A DNA stretch of 32,804 bases from Chloroflexota bacterium (GTDB lineage Bacteria; Chloroflexota; Anaerolineae; Promineifilales; Promineifilaceae), in the NCBI GenBank assembly GCA_020353135.1, contig CP070688.1, positions 3,260,102 through 3,292,905 on the forward strand, given 5' to 3'. A program made the position numbers and the translations under genes. Of the stretch, positions 7,513-14,995 are shown piece by piece. The notes beneath the pieces are model-generated. The model was given only the letters and a program-made list of their open reading frames with translations. It did not search any database and was not told the origin of the DNA. Within the stretch, counting starts at the first letter, position 1. Every line of letters starts with the position of its first letter.

Positions 7513-7863
7513 TCACACCGTCTTCGAGAGTTGCGCTTCTCGAGCGACAACACTAGATTGCTGAGCAAGCGCATCAAACCGCACTTCGCGCATTAGGTCC
7601 AGTAAGTCCATGATGCGCGGATCGGTTATGCTATAGACGACTGATGGCCCGTCACGTTCGCTGCGTACGAGCCCATGCTGCTGCAAGCGCCGAAGATGGC
7701 GTGATACGGTAGGCTGCGGTATTTCTAACCGTTCAGCCAATGCCGTCACATGCCTGGGTCGTTCAAAGAGGGCATAAATGATCAGGATCCTTTTCGGATC
7801 GCTTAGGGCGCGGCACAGATTGGCATGCAACAGATTCAGTTCTTCCAGGGAAGGGTAGTTCAT
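7513..7863 (-). CDS. ArsR/SmtB-family winged-helix regulator
   Basis: 116 residues. The core is a winged helix-turn-helix: LSDPKRILIIYAL (residues 20-32), then the recognition helix region IPQPTVSRHLRRLQQHGLV (about 48-66), then the wing with a Tyr-Ser-Ile end. This is typical of ArsR-type repressors. The classical metal-binding ELCVCDL motif is missing and only Cys18 is present, so it does not look like a metal sensor of the ArsR or SmtB type. A two-cysteine persulfide switch as in BigR/SqrR is also not visible. It is first in a minus-strand set with the four-Cys protein and probably autoregulates through one of the inverted repeats just upstream. Confidence 0.88.
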   Translation of the reverse strand: MNYPSLEELNLLHANLCRALSDPKRILIIYALFERPRHVTALAERLEIPQPTVSRHLRRLQQHGLVRSERDGPSVVYSITDPRIMDLLDLMREVRFDALAQQSSVVAREAQLSKTV

Positions 7864-7938
7864 CTTACGCTTGTTCCGTCAGTCGCAGCTAATGATTCCC
7901 GGTCAAATATCCCATTAATCGTGTCAAAATCACGCAAC

Positions 7939-7958
7939 GTATTCACGTATCCGAATAC
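7939..7958. promoter_or_regulatory. Inverted repeat, candidate ArsR operator
   Basis: GTATTC-N8-GAATAC, a perfect 6-bp palindrome centred about 85 bp upstream of the ArsR-family start. ArsR-type repressors commonly bind imperfect palindromes of this size in their own promoter. On the minus strand a TTGACA box follows at 7922-7927, but no good -10 is found at the right distance. Confidence 0.4.
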
Positions 7959-7997
7959 ATGACGGAAGTATAAGACAGCGGCTCATACAGCGTAAGA

Positions 7998-8030
7998 GAC
8001 ATCTGTCACCTAATCGGTATGACAGGTGTC
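7998..8030. other. Long inverted repeat downstream of the 164-residue unknown gene
   Basis: Arms GACATCTGTCA (7998-8008) and TGACAGGTGTC (8020-8030) pair over 11 positions with one G-U. It lies 5 bp past the stop of the minus-strand gene ending at 8036. On the minus strand it is followed by TCTCTTACG, which is only weakly U-rich, so it may be an imperfect terminator or a second operator for the ArsR gene. Confidence 0.45.
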
Positions 8031-8035
8031 ACCCC

Positions 8036-8530
8036 CTATAGCCAATCATCCAGATCAGCGCCTGGTTCCACATCCGGAAACGATCCCTCGAGCTGGATCC
8101 AGGCCAGATCCAGCACCTTTTGGCGAAAAGGTTCGTACCTTAGCAGAGCTCGCCAGCGCCGTTCGGCATCGATCGGTTCCGCCGCTGTGTTTTGGCCGCG
8201 CATGGCATCTGACAGAGAATCGCCTAAGATGTTGCCGCCCAGGTTTTCTTGCAGGTGGTCGGCCAGAACATCTCGCAGTGACTCGCGAGCTAGGCCCTTG
8301 GCGAGCTCTGGAAGTGCGTCAAGCACTAGTTTCAGGTCGCGACGGTTTAGCCGGCTGAGCTCCTTGAGTTGCTCCTCGGTTGCTTGCGAACGAACGCGCT
8401 TCAGCGCCTCTGTGCCGCTGACCCATGTGTCGTACTCCTCCTCGTTGAGGTGGTGATAGCGCACTTGAATCTGGTCGGCGAAGTCAAGCCGCATTTTACA
8501 TCTGTCTTTGAATGAGCTGAAGGTGATCAT
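8036..8530 (-). CDS. Hypothetical protein, 164 residues
   Basis: Start chosen at the ATG at 8530, which has GAGGAA seven bases upstream; the longer frame to 8632 would overlap menA. The protein is soluble, charged and mostly helical in appearance, rich in Leu, Glu and Arg (for example a LNRRDLKLVLDALPELAKGL stretch around residue 60), with no cysteine cluster and no signal or membrane segment. It ends in an acidic DLDDWL tail. I do not recognise the family. It is divergent from menA with 72 bp between the starts, so both promoters must share that space. Confidence 0.65.
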   Translation of the reverse strand: MITFSSFKDRCKMRLDFADQIQVRYHHLNEEEYDTWVSGTEALKRVRSQATEEQLKELSRLNRRDLKLVLDALPELAKGLARESLRDVLADHLQENLGGNILGDSLSDAMRGQNTAAEPIDAERRWRALLRYEPFRQKVLDLAWIQLEGSFPDVEPGADLDDWL

Positions 8531-8602
8531 GCCAACGTTCCTCTGTGGTACAATTCTCGACTGTTCTCCACTTGATCTACACACTCCATTATAGGACCGT
8601 CG

Positions 8603-9526
8603 ATGAAGACTGGAAACGGCAGGCAAAGACAACTTGGCGTCTGGCTGCTGGCTGCCAGACCGCGCACGCTTATCCTGGCCGTGGCTTGCGTCGGAATGGG
8701 CGTGTTGCTGGCTTCGGCCGATGGTGTATTCGCGCCACTCATTGCCGGCCTGACCATAGTTACGGCTGCGCTGTTACAGATCCTATCGAATCTGGCCAAT
8801 GATTATGGCGATTCGGTTCATGGCGCCGACCACGAGGAACGACTAGGTCCCTCACGGACGGTGCAGTCAGGCCAGATTTCGGCCGGCGTCATGAAGCGGG
8901 CGATCGGGCTGTTGGTAGGAGTAACTGCCTTGGTCGGTATCGGCTTACTGTGGTTGGCGTTGGGCGCCGCAGGTATCGTGATCATGGTCGCATTTCTGTC
9001 GGTAGGGGCGCTGGCGATATGGGCGGCCATAACCTACACGGCCGGCCGCCTGCCCTACGGTTATGCCGGTCTGGGTGATTTGGCAGTGTTTCTCTTTTTC
9101 GGCTGGGTCGCGGTATTGGGTAGCTATTACTTGCAGGCTCTCGATCTGGGGCTGGATCTGTTGCTGCCGGGCACGAGTTGCGGATTGTTCGCGGTCGCCG
9201 TCTTGAATGTTAACAACATTCGCGATATTGACTCCGATCGACTGGCCGGAAAAAGGTCCGTTCCCGCACGCATCGGCCTTCGGCGGGCACGAATGTACCA
9301 TTGGTCGCTGCTCACTGTCGGCATGTTGGCTGCTGTAGCCTATGTGCTGGCCGACTACAGTTCAGCTTGGCAGTGGTTGTTTCTGTTAACGGCGCCAATG
9401 TTCATACTTAACGGACGAGCCGTCTCACGACTTCCGCCGGCCGAGCTGGATCCTTTATTAGGTCAAATGTCGATGTCTACTCTGTTGTTTGTAGTCTGTT
9501 TCGGGATAGGCCAGCTGTTGGCCTGA
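8603..9526 (+). CDS. menA: 1,4-dihydroxy-2-naphthoate polyprenyltransferase
   Basis: 307 residues, a polytopic UbiA-superfamily enzyme with about eight or nine hydrophobic segments. It attaches the polyprenyl tail to 1,4-dihydroxy-2-naphthoate with loss of CO2, giving demethylmenaquinone in the membrane. Seen: the first Asp-rich motif NDYGD (66-70), followed by HGADHEERLGPSR, a strongly MenA-like stretch, and the second motif IRDIDSD (206-212), both binding Mg-diphosphate. The start has an AGGA 5 bases upstream. It shows the host uses menaquinone, the expected partner of the SDH operon in this window. It is convergent with the ABC permease, 6 bp apart. A futalosine-pathway prenyltransferase (MqnP) is the main alternative. 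Confidence 0.88.
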   Translation: MKTGNGRQRQLGVWLLAARPRTLILAVACVGMGVLLASADGVFAPLIAGLTIVTAALLQILSNLANDYGDSVHGADHEERLGPSRTVQSGQISAGVMKRAIGLLVGVTALVGIGLLWLALGAAGIVIMVAFLSVGALAIWAAITYTAGRLPYGYAGLGDLAVFLFFGWVAVLGSYYLQALDLGLDLLLPGTSCGLFAVAVLNVNNIRDIDSDRLAGKRSVPARIGLRRARMYHWSLLTVGMLAAVAYVLADYSSAWQWLFLLTAPMFILNGRAVSRLPPAELDPLLGQMSMSTLLFVVCFGIGQLLA

Positions 9527-9532
9527 TCTACT

Positions 9533-10273
9533 TCACTGCACGAACCGCCAGGGGCAGAAGCTCTTTTCCAGGCGATCGACCGTGAAATAGAGTCCCAGGC
9601 CTAAAATACTCATGGCCAATACGCCAGCGTACATGGCTGGATAGTTGAAAAGCGTGTTGCCATTCAGGTAAATGTAGTAGCCGAGACCCTGCTGGGTAGC
9701 GAAGAGCTCGGCGATGTAGAGCACCGCGACGGCCGTGCCTACTGATTGGCGCAGGGCGGTCAGGATGGCCGACAGGCTGGCCGGCAGATAAACATAGCGA
9801 AACAGCGCTCTCCGGCCGGCGCCTAGACTACGGACGGACAGGAGCGTCTTCGGTTCGATGCTGGCTGCGCTGTCGCGGACCAGGACCAGTATCTGAAAGA
9901 ATAGGATCAGGAAGATGATGATGATCTTGGGCAAATCGCCGATTCCGAAAAGCAGGAGGATAACCGGGACTAACACGACTTTCGGAATGGGATAGAGCAT
10001 GTATATGATAGGTGAAAAGAGGCGGTTTAGCCGCTGGCTTTGTCCCAGCATCAAGCCGGCTGGGGCGGCCAAGGCGACCGCAAGCAGGATGCTGGCCAAC
10101 ACCCGCCAGGTGCTGACTAGGAAATGCCCGGTCAGATCATCGCCAAGTCCTTCGACGAAGGCCGCGCCCACTGTCACCGGACCGGGCAAGATCGGCTGGT
10201 TCACCAGGAGCGCCAACGCCTGCCAGATCAATAGCAGGGCCATGGCGCCGAGAAACAAATCACGTCTTCTCAT
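9533..10273 (-). CDS. ABC transporter permease (SsuC/TauC-like)
   Basis: 246 residues with about six membrane segments and the BPD_transp_1 fold. The EAA-type cytoplasmic loop that docks to the ATPase is at about 140-165 (TLLSVRSLGAGRRALFRYVY). It resembles permeases for taurine, alkanesulfonate, nitrate or thiamine precursors. Its start overlaps the ATPase stop by four bases (ATGA), so the two are translationally coupled. It is the last gene of the importer unit that starts with the binding protein at 12168. Confidence 0.88.
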   Translation of the reverse strand: MRRRDLFLGAMALLLIWQALALLVNQPILPGPVTVGAAFVEGLGDDLTGHFLVSTWRVLASILLAVALAAPAGLMLGQSQRLNRLFSPIIYMLYPIPKVVLVPVILLLFGIGDLPKIIIIFLILFFQILVLVRDSAASIEPKTLLSVRSLGAGRRALFRYVYLPASLSAILTALRQSVGTAVAVLYIAELFATQQGLGYYIYLNGNTLFNYPAMYAGVLAMSILGLGLYFTVDRLEKSFCPWRFVQ

Positions 10274-11043
10274 GGTTGGCTGTCCAGATGACCGCGCAAA
10301 TCGCCAATCATGGCATAGTATTCCGGTCGATGCCGATAGTCAGGATCGCCGGCGCCCGGATTATCTATGCAAGCCGGCTGGCGATTGGGCGGTTGGTGTA
10401 AGACCATGATCCGCCGCCCCAGAATAGCCGCTTCTTCGATGGCATGGGTGACGATGACCGTCGTTAAATCCGCTTCGGCGCGCAGTTCGAATGTCTGGTT
10501 CTGCAGATTCTCGCGCGTCGGCGCGTCCAATGACGAAAATGGCTCGTCCATCAACAGTAGATCGGGATTGAGGGCCAGGGTACGGGCGATGGCCACCCGC
10601 TGTCTCTGGCCGCCAGAGAGCTGGACCGGATACTTGTGCTTGTGCTGCTCGAGATTCAATCGCTTCAGCCAGTATCCAGCCCGCTCTTGGTGGTCGTGGA
10701 ACGCATCATCCGTTGGGGCGTGCCTGCCATCGGGGCCGTAAAATCGGCGGATGTTGAGGCCGAGCATGACGTTTCTTTCGGCCGTGGCCCAAGGCAAGAG
10801 ACCGTAGTCCTGCAGAATTAGGCCGGTGCGCGGCCGGGGCCCTATCTGGATCTGGTCTGCGATTTGAAGTGTGCCCTGCGTTGGCTGAAGAAGCCCTGCC
10901 AAAAGGTAAAGCAGCGTTGTCTTACCGCAACCGGACGGCCCCAGGACGGCCCACGCCTCACCGCGCTCCACTCGCCAGTTCAGCCCTTGAAAAACGGGAT
11001 CGTGTTCGGGGTAAGCAAACGTGATGTCATCAAGTACAATCAT
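10270..11043 (-). CDS. ABC transporter ATP-binding protein (SsuB/TauB-like)
   Basis: 257 residues from the ATG at 11043. A TTG ten codons upstream is possible, and neither start has a clear Shine-Dalgarno. Walker A is GPSGCGKTT, the signature is LSGGQRQR, Walker B is LLLMDEP, and the switch His lies in VIVTHAIEEA. This is the SsuB/TauB subgroup of importer ATPases. It energises the permease whose gene it overlaps. The C-terminal tail mentions no special regulatory domain. Confidence 0.9.
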   Translation of the reverse strand: MIVLDDITFAYPEHDPVFQGLNWRVERGEAWAVLGPSGCGKTTLLYLLAGLLQPTQGTLQIADQIQIGPRPRTGLILQDYGLLPWATAERNVMLGLNIRRFYGPDGRHAPTDDAFHDHQERAGYWLKRLNLEQHKHKYPVQLSGGQRQRVAIARTLALNPDLLLMDEPFSSLDAPTRENLQNQTFELRAEADLTTVIVTHAIEEAAILGRRIMVLHQPPNRQPACIDNPGAGDPDYRHRPEYYAMIGDLRGHLDSQP

Positions 11044-11184
11044 CGACTCGGGCAGTTGACGGTTCAAACACAAAGATCGTTAACATTGCGCACGTCAACT
11101 ATACCTCAATCTCTGATTACACGGCATCCGGGCAGGGTTAGAGGCGCCGGTTGAAAGTGACCAGCGCCCTGTAGCAATGAGCAT

Positions 11185-12168
11185 CTAAGGAAGGAATGTT
11201 TCGTCTACTGATTCTTCGTAGTTGAGCTCGCCTTCGACATAACCCTTCTGCAAGGCCCAGTCGAGGACATCGTCCCACTGAGTTAGCGGTGGCACGCTGG
11301 CCGTTGGGAAGTCCGGGATGGTGAAGGAGCCGACCAGCGGTTCTGGAACCAGGCCTCGTTCAGACAGCAGGCCGCTGAACTGTTCTTTGTCCTGGTTGAT
11401 GTCTTCGACGGCTTTCTCCAGGGCGGCCAGGAAACCACGGACGGCATCTTCATTGTCACTCACGAATTCATTGCGGAAAGAAATGACGCTATGCCCATAT
11501 TCAGGGTACTTCGAGTCGTTGACGATGACCTGGGCGCCGCCCTGAACGGCCAGCGATGCCAGTGGATCGGGTAGATTCGCCGCCGGAAGTTCTCCAGAGC
11601 CGAGCAAGGCCATGCGATCGGGAATACGCGGCACGGCGACGGTGTTGATCTCTTCCTCGGTCAGCCCCTCGGCCTGCAGAAGGCGATCTGTGGAGTACTC
11701 GATGATGGTTCCTTCGGAAATGCCGATATCTTGACCTTTCAAGTCGTCGACGGATGAGATGCCGCTTCCGGCCGACGCCAGGACATAGAATTGCGGATAT
11801 TCGGTCGTTGGTACGCGAGCGTAGCGAACGATACTGATTTCCGGTTGCTCGCTGTTGTAGAAAAGGGTCGACAGGACTTCGTTGATCATGCCGTCTGCTT
11901 GTCCAGCCTGGATCACCTGATCGCGTTCGGCGGCCGAGGTGACCGGGATGAATTCGACGACCAGATTCTCATCTTCGAAATAGCCTTGCTCCTGGGCTAC
12001 ATACATTGGCAAGGCATCCAAGATGGGAAGCACGGCCATCCTGACAGTTGACGGCTCGCTCTGGCTGCCGCAGCCGACCAGGAGCAGGGCAAGGACGGCC
12101 ACCAGGGCGATCTGCCACCACCTGAGACGCAGCCCTGTGACTGACTGCCTATCGTTTAATGCGTTCAT
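11185..12168 (-). CDS. ABC transporter substrate-binding lipoprotein (NMT1/SsuA-like)
   Basis: 327 residues. A cytoplasmic leader of about 17 residues is followed by a hydrophobic segment and a lipobox (LLVGC, Cys33), so the protein is anchored outside. The periplasmic-binding type 2 fold of the NMT1/THI5/SsuA group is suggested by MAVLPILDALPMYVAQEQGYF and a SISEGTI-like ligand loop. A GGAGGA Shine-Dalgarno supports the start. It heads the importer unit, 24 bp after the GNAT gene and 141 bp before the ATPase. The ligand cannot be told from sequence alone; sulfonates, nitrate and thiamine or riboflavin precursors are all carried by this group. Confidence 0.87.
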   Translation of the reverse strand: MNALNDRQSVTGLRLRWWQIALVAVLALLLVGCGSQSEPSTVRMAVLPILDALPMYVAQEQGYFEDENLVVEFIPVTSAAERDQVIQAGQADGMINEVLSTLFYNSEQPEISIVRYARVPTTEYPQFYVLASAGSGISSVDDLKGQDIGISEGTIIEYSTDRLLQAEGLTEEEINTVAVPRIPDRMALLGSGELPAANLPDPLASLAVQGGAQVIVNDSKYPEYGHSVISFRNEFVSDNEDAVRGFLAALEKAVEDINQDKEQFSGLLSERGLVPEPLVGSFTIPDFPTASVPPLTQWDDVLDWALQKGYVEGELNYEESVDETFLP

Positions 12169-12192
12169 CTATATCCTCCATACTGATACGAG

Positions 12193-13272
12193 TTAGTCGG
12201 CGACTCTGGCCATGAAGTAGCTGTCTACCCAACCTCCGCCGCCATAAGTGTGAAAAGGTTTTCTTCCTTCAACTTCAAAGCCGAATTTCTCGTATAATCG
12301 AATTCCGGCCGGATTATCGGTATGCACGATGAGTTCCACGCGTGTCAGATTCAGCCAGCCATCGGCCAGTTCCATCGCCCGTTCCACGAGCCTCGAGCCG
12401 ATACCCAGACCCCAGTAGTCCGTATGGACAGTCATGCCCAATCCGGCCGCGTGGGCCCGGCAGCGCTGAGAAAAGCGTTTCATCGTGATGATGCCGACGA
12501 CTTGCTTGCCGGCTACGGCGACGAGACGTTGCAAATCGACGGACCGTTCTCGGATGCGCTTGTTCGTGAGCCACAGTTCCTGGCTAGGCATCTGCAGCGT
12601 GGTCCGGCAATTCTCTGGGGCGCGATATATCTCGTAAAGTTCGTCGGCGTCTTGCTCGGCCAATGGACGGATCAACAGTTCGGACACTTTGCGGCCAGAA
12701 GGTATTGGAGGCTCGGGCGCCGGTCTGCGGCCGGCGTCACCTCGGACATCAAAACCGCGCAGGCGAGCCATTGATACCTCGTCCTGAAACTGGCCCTCGC
12801 CATAGATAGCTTTTTTCCGGATCCCTTCTTTGACAAAGCCTGCTTGCTGAAATGAGCGCTGAACGGCAGGGATATTCTTTGGCACTTCGGCCTCTAGTCT
12901 CTTGAGGTTTAGCCATGAATCGGCAATATCAATCAGGGTTTTAAGTAGATCCGCGCCTATATCTAAATTTCGCCATTCTGGAATAGCCAGCAAACTGATC
13001 TGGCCAAGATGGGCCACTCGCGGGTTGGCAGGGCGCTCCAATATCCCCAGACCGACAGGCTGGCCATCGCAAACCGCGACCAGGCGATGCTGATCGCCCT
13101 GGGGTTGACTAACGAACTCTTGGAATGCCGGAAACTCTTCGGCCGGTTCGACGTGGCCACAGGACAGTAGTGACGGCACGCATAGCAAGTCGTACAGTGG
13201 CCCGGCATCTTTCGGATGCAACGGACGGATTAGGCAAGAGCCCGAACCGGACGATCCCGGATCAACCTTCAT
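12193..13272 (-). CDS. Tandem GNAT-domain acetyltransferase
   Basis: 359 residues containing two GNAT folds joined by a Pro/Gly/Arg-rich linker (about 182-197). The first domain (about 13-175) has an acetyl-CoA loop changed to RNLDIGADLL. The second (about 198-359) has the better Q/RxxGxG/A-type loop, YWGLGIGSRLVERAM, and a typical VHTDNPAGIRLYEKFGFEVEG end. So the second domain is likely the catalytic one and the first possibly degenerate. The substrate is unknown. The Shine-Dalgarno is weak (GAGAA). It lies between the UbiD gene and the importer, all in the same direction. Confidence 0.85.
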   Translation of the reverse strand: MKVDPGSSGSGSCLIRPLHPKDAGPLYDLLCVPSLLSCGHVEPAEEFPAFQEFVSQPQGDQHRLVAVCDGQPVGLGILERPANPRVAHLGQISLLAIPEWRNLDIGADLLKTLIDIADSWLNLKRLEAEVPKNIPAVQRSFQQAGFVKEGIRKKAIYGEGQFQDEVSMARLRGFDVRGDAGRRPAPEPPIPSGRKVSELLIRPLAEQDADELYEIYRAPENCRTTLQMPSQELWLTNKRIRERSVDLQRLVAVAGKQVVGIITMKRFSQRCRAHAAGLGMTVHTDYWGLGIGSRLVERAMELADGWLNLTRVELIVHTDNPAGIRLYEKFGFEVEGRKPFHTYGGGGWVDSYFMARVAD

Positions 13273-13358
13273 ACGAGTTCTCGGTTAACATCGACGAAAA
13301 ATCAGATCTGCGCACGGTGATGCATGGTTTTAAGCAAGAGGATTTGGCTACGATCGAC

Positions 13359-14849
13359 CTAAAGCGAATCTGACGTCTGATCATCCTCAAAACCGTAGGA
13401 GGACCACTTCTTGTCGACCAGGGCTCTGATCTCCGGTGACATGACCAGTTCCTGTGGCCAGCCTCTTTCGTGGCCATCTTCTTTGTCCTTGGCCGTGGCG
13501 TCGATACCGATCTTGCCGCCAAAAGAGTCACGAATGCTCGAGTGATCCAATTGGTCGGTTGGTCCGTCCACGATGGTTACATCCCGGCGCCAATCCACGT
13601 TGCCCAAGACACGCCAGGCGACCTCCGACAAATCATGGACGTCAACGCCCGCATCCACGACGACGATAGCCTTGGTGAGCATCATCAGACCTAATCCCCA
13701 CAGGCCATAACAAACTTTGAAAGGATGGCCCGGGTAGCGTTTCCTGATGCTGACGATGATCAGGTTGTGAAAAACGCCTTCGGCCGGCATGTTGACGTCG
13801 ACTATCTCTCCCTGAAAAAGCTGCATGAGTGGCAGGAATAGGCGCTCAGTGGCCTTGCCCATCCAATAATCTTCCATGGGCGGCCGGCCGACGAGAGTCG
13901 TGGGATAGATGGGATTCTCGCGGTGGGTGATGGCCGTAACGTGAAAGGTCGGAAAATAGTCGGCCGGCGTATAGTAGCCCGTGTGATCGCCAAAGGGACC
14001 CTCAATGCGCTGGTCGGACGGATCGACGTAACCTTCGATGACAATCTCGGCATCGGCCGGAACTTGCAAGGGTTGGGTAATGCACCGGACGAAATCAACC
14101 GGCTTTCCTCTCAACCAGCCGGCCAGCAGGTATTCGTCAATACCCGGTGGTAAGGGGGCGCTGGCGCACCACATCTGGGCCGGATCGCCTCCCAGCACGA
14201 CAGCGGTTGGGATGCGCTCTTGGCCCAACTTGTTCGCTAACCGCTCATGTTCAGCGCCGCCCTTGTGTCGTTGCCAATGCATAGCGGCCGTCTTCTGATC
14301 GAAGACTTGTACGCGATACATGCCTACATTGCGCTGATTGGTCTGGGGATCGCGGGTGATGACTTGCATTAGAGTGATGTAGCGGCCGCCATCATCGGGC
14401 CAGCACTGCAGGGCCGGCACCATGTCCAAAGATGCGTCGTCGACGTGAATCACTTCCTGACAGGGACCCTTTCGAACCCGGCTAGGCTTCAAACCGACGG
14501 CGCGAAAAGCGGAAAACAACTCGGCTACTCGACCCAGACTTGCCCCCATGCCCTCGGGCAGTCTCATGTCAATGAGCGTTGCCAGATTGCGGCGCAAATC
14601 CGCCAGCGACTCGACGCCCAGCGCCATCGCCATGCGCCGCTCATTTCCAAAGGCATTGATCAACAGGGGAATGTCATAGCCTTCGACTCGTTCAAATAGG
14701 AGGGCTTTGTTTCGATCGGCCGGTCCTTTGCTGATCCGGTCGGTGATTTCACTGATTTCCAGATCACGGCTGACGGCGGCACTTACACGCACCAACTCGC
14801 CGGCCGCGTCAAGCCGCTCAATGAACTCGCCGAGGTTCTTATATGCCAT
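13359..14849 (-). CDS. UbiD-family prenylated-FMN decarboxylase
   Basis: 496 residues, full length for UbiD. The conserved prFMN/metal region is visible: NVGMYRVQVFD with Arg179, HW at 191-192, and EGPFGDHTGYYTP with Glu283 and Asp288. It catalyses reversible non-oxidative (de)carboxylation of an aromatic or unsaturated acid. In the ubiquinone or futalosine-menaquinone pathways (UbiD, MqnL) it removes the ring carboxyl. MenA elsewhere in the window does not need it in the classical pathway, so the substrate stays open. No UbiX (prFMN synthase) gene is in the window. The gene lies 86 bp before the GNAT gene and has a palindrome about 55 bp upstream of its start. Confidence 0.88.
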   Translation of the reverse strand: MAYKNLGEFIERLDAAGELVRVSAAVSRDLEISEITDRISKGPADRNKALLFERVEGYDIPLLINAFGNERRMAMALGVESLADLRRNLATLIDMRLPEGMGASLGRVAELFSAFRAVGLKPSRVRKGPCQEVIHVDDASLDMVPALQCWPDDGGRYITLMQVITRDPQTNQRNVGMYRVQVFDQKTAAMHWQRHKGGAEHERLANKLGQERIPTAVVLGGDPAQMWCASAPLPPGIDEYLLAGWLRGKPVDFVRCITQPLQVPADAEIVIEGYVDPSDQRIEGPFGDHTGYYTPADYFPTFHVTAITHRENPIYPTTLVGRPPMEDYWMGKATERLFLPLMQLFQGEIVDVNMPAEGVFHNLIIVSIRKRYPGHPFKVCYGLWGLGLMMLTKAIVVVDAGVDVHDLSEVAWRVLGNVDWRRDVTIVDGPTDQLDHSSIRDSFGGKIGIDATAKDKEDGHERGWPQELVMSPEIRALVDKKWSSYGFEDDQTSDSL

Positions 14850-14902
14850 CGTGATTCCGTCTCAATTGACCCTGTGGCCAGAGTCATGCGCCGTGCTTCA
14901 TT

Positions 14903-14924
14903 ACGTTCAAAATGTTCTGAACGT
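14903..14924. promoter_or_regulatory. Perfect inverted repeat upstream of the UbiD-like gene
   Basis: ACGTTCA-N8-TGAACGT, seven-base arms, with an additional GTTC inside the spacer, so three GTTC/GAAC half-sites in 22 bp. It lies in the 146-bp gap between the carboxylase stop (14996) and the UbiD start (14849). This is a plausible operator. The half-site recalls LexA-type GAAC/GTTC boxes, but the spacing does not match the usual four-base gap. Confidence 0.4.
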
Positions 14925-14995
14925 TTAAGTGAATATTATCACAAGCGTACCTGCAGGGCAAAAGCGAGTCACGCCCGCGGCGCCACGTCGAATCG

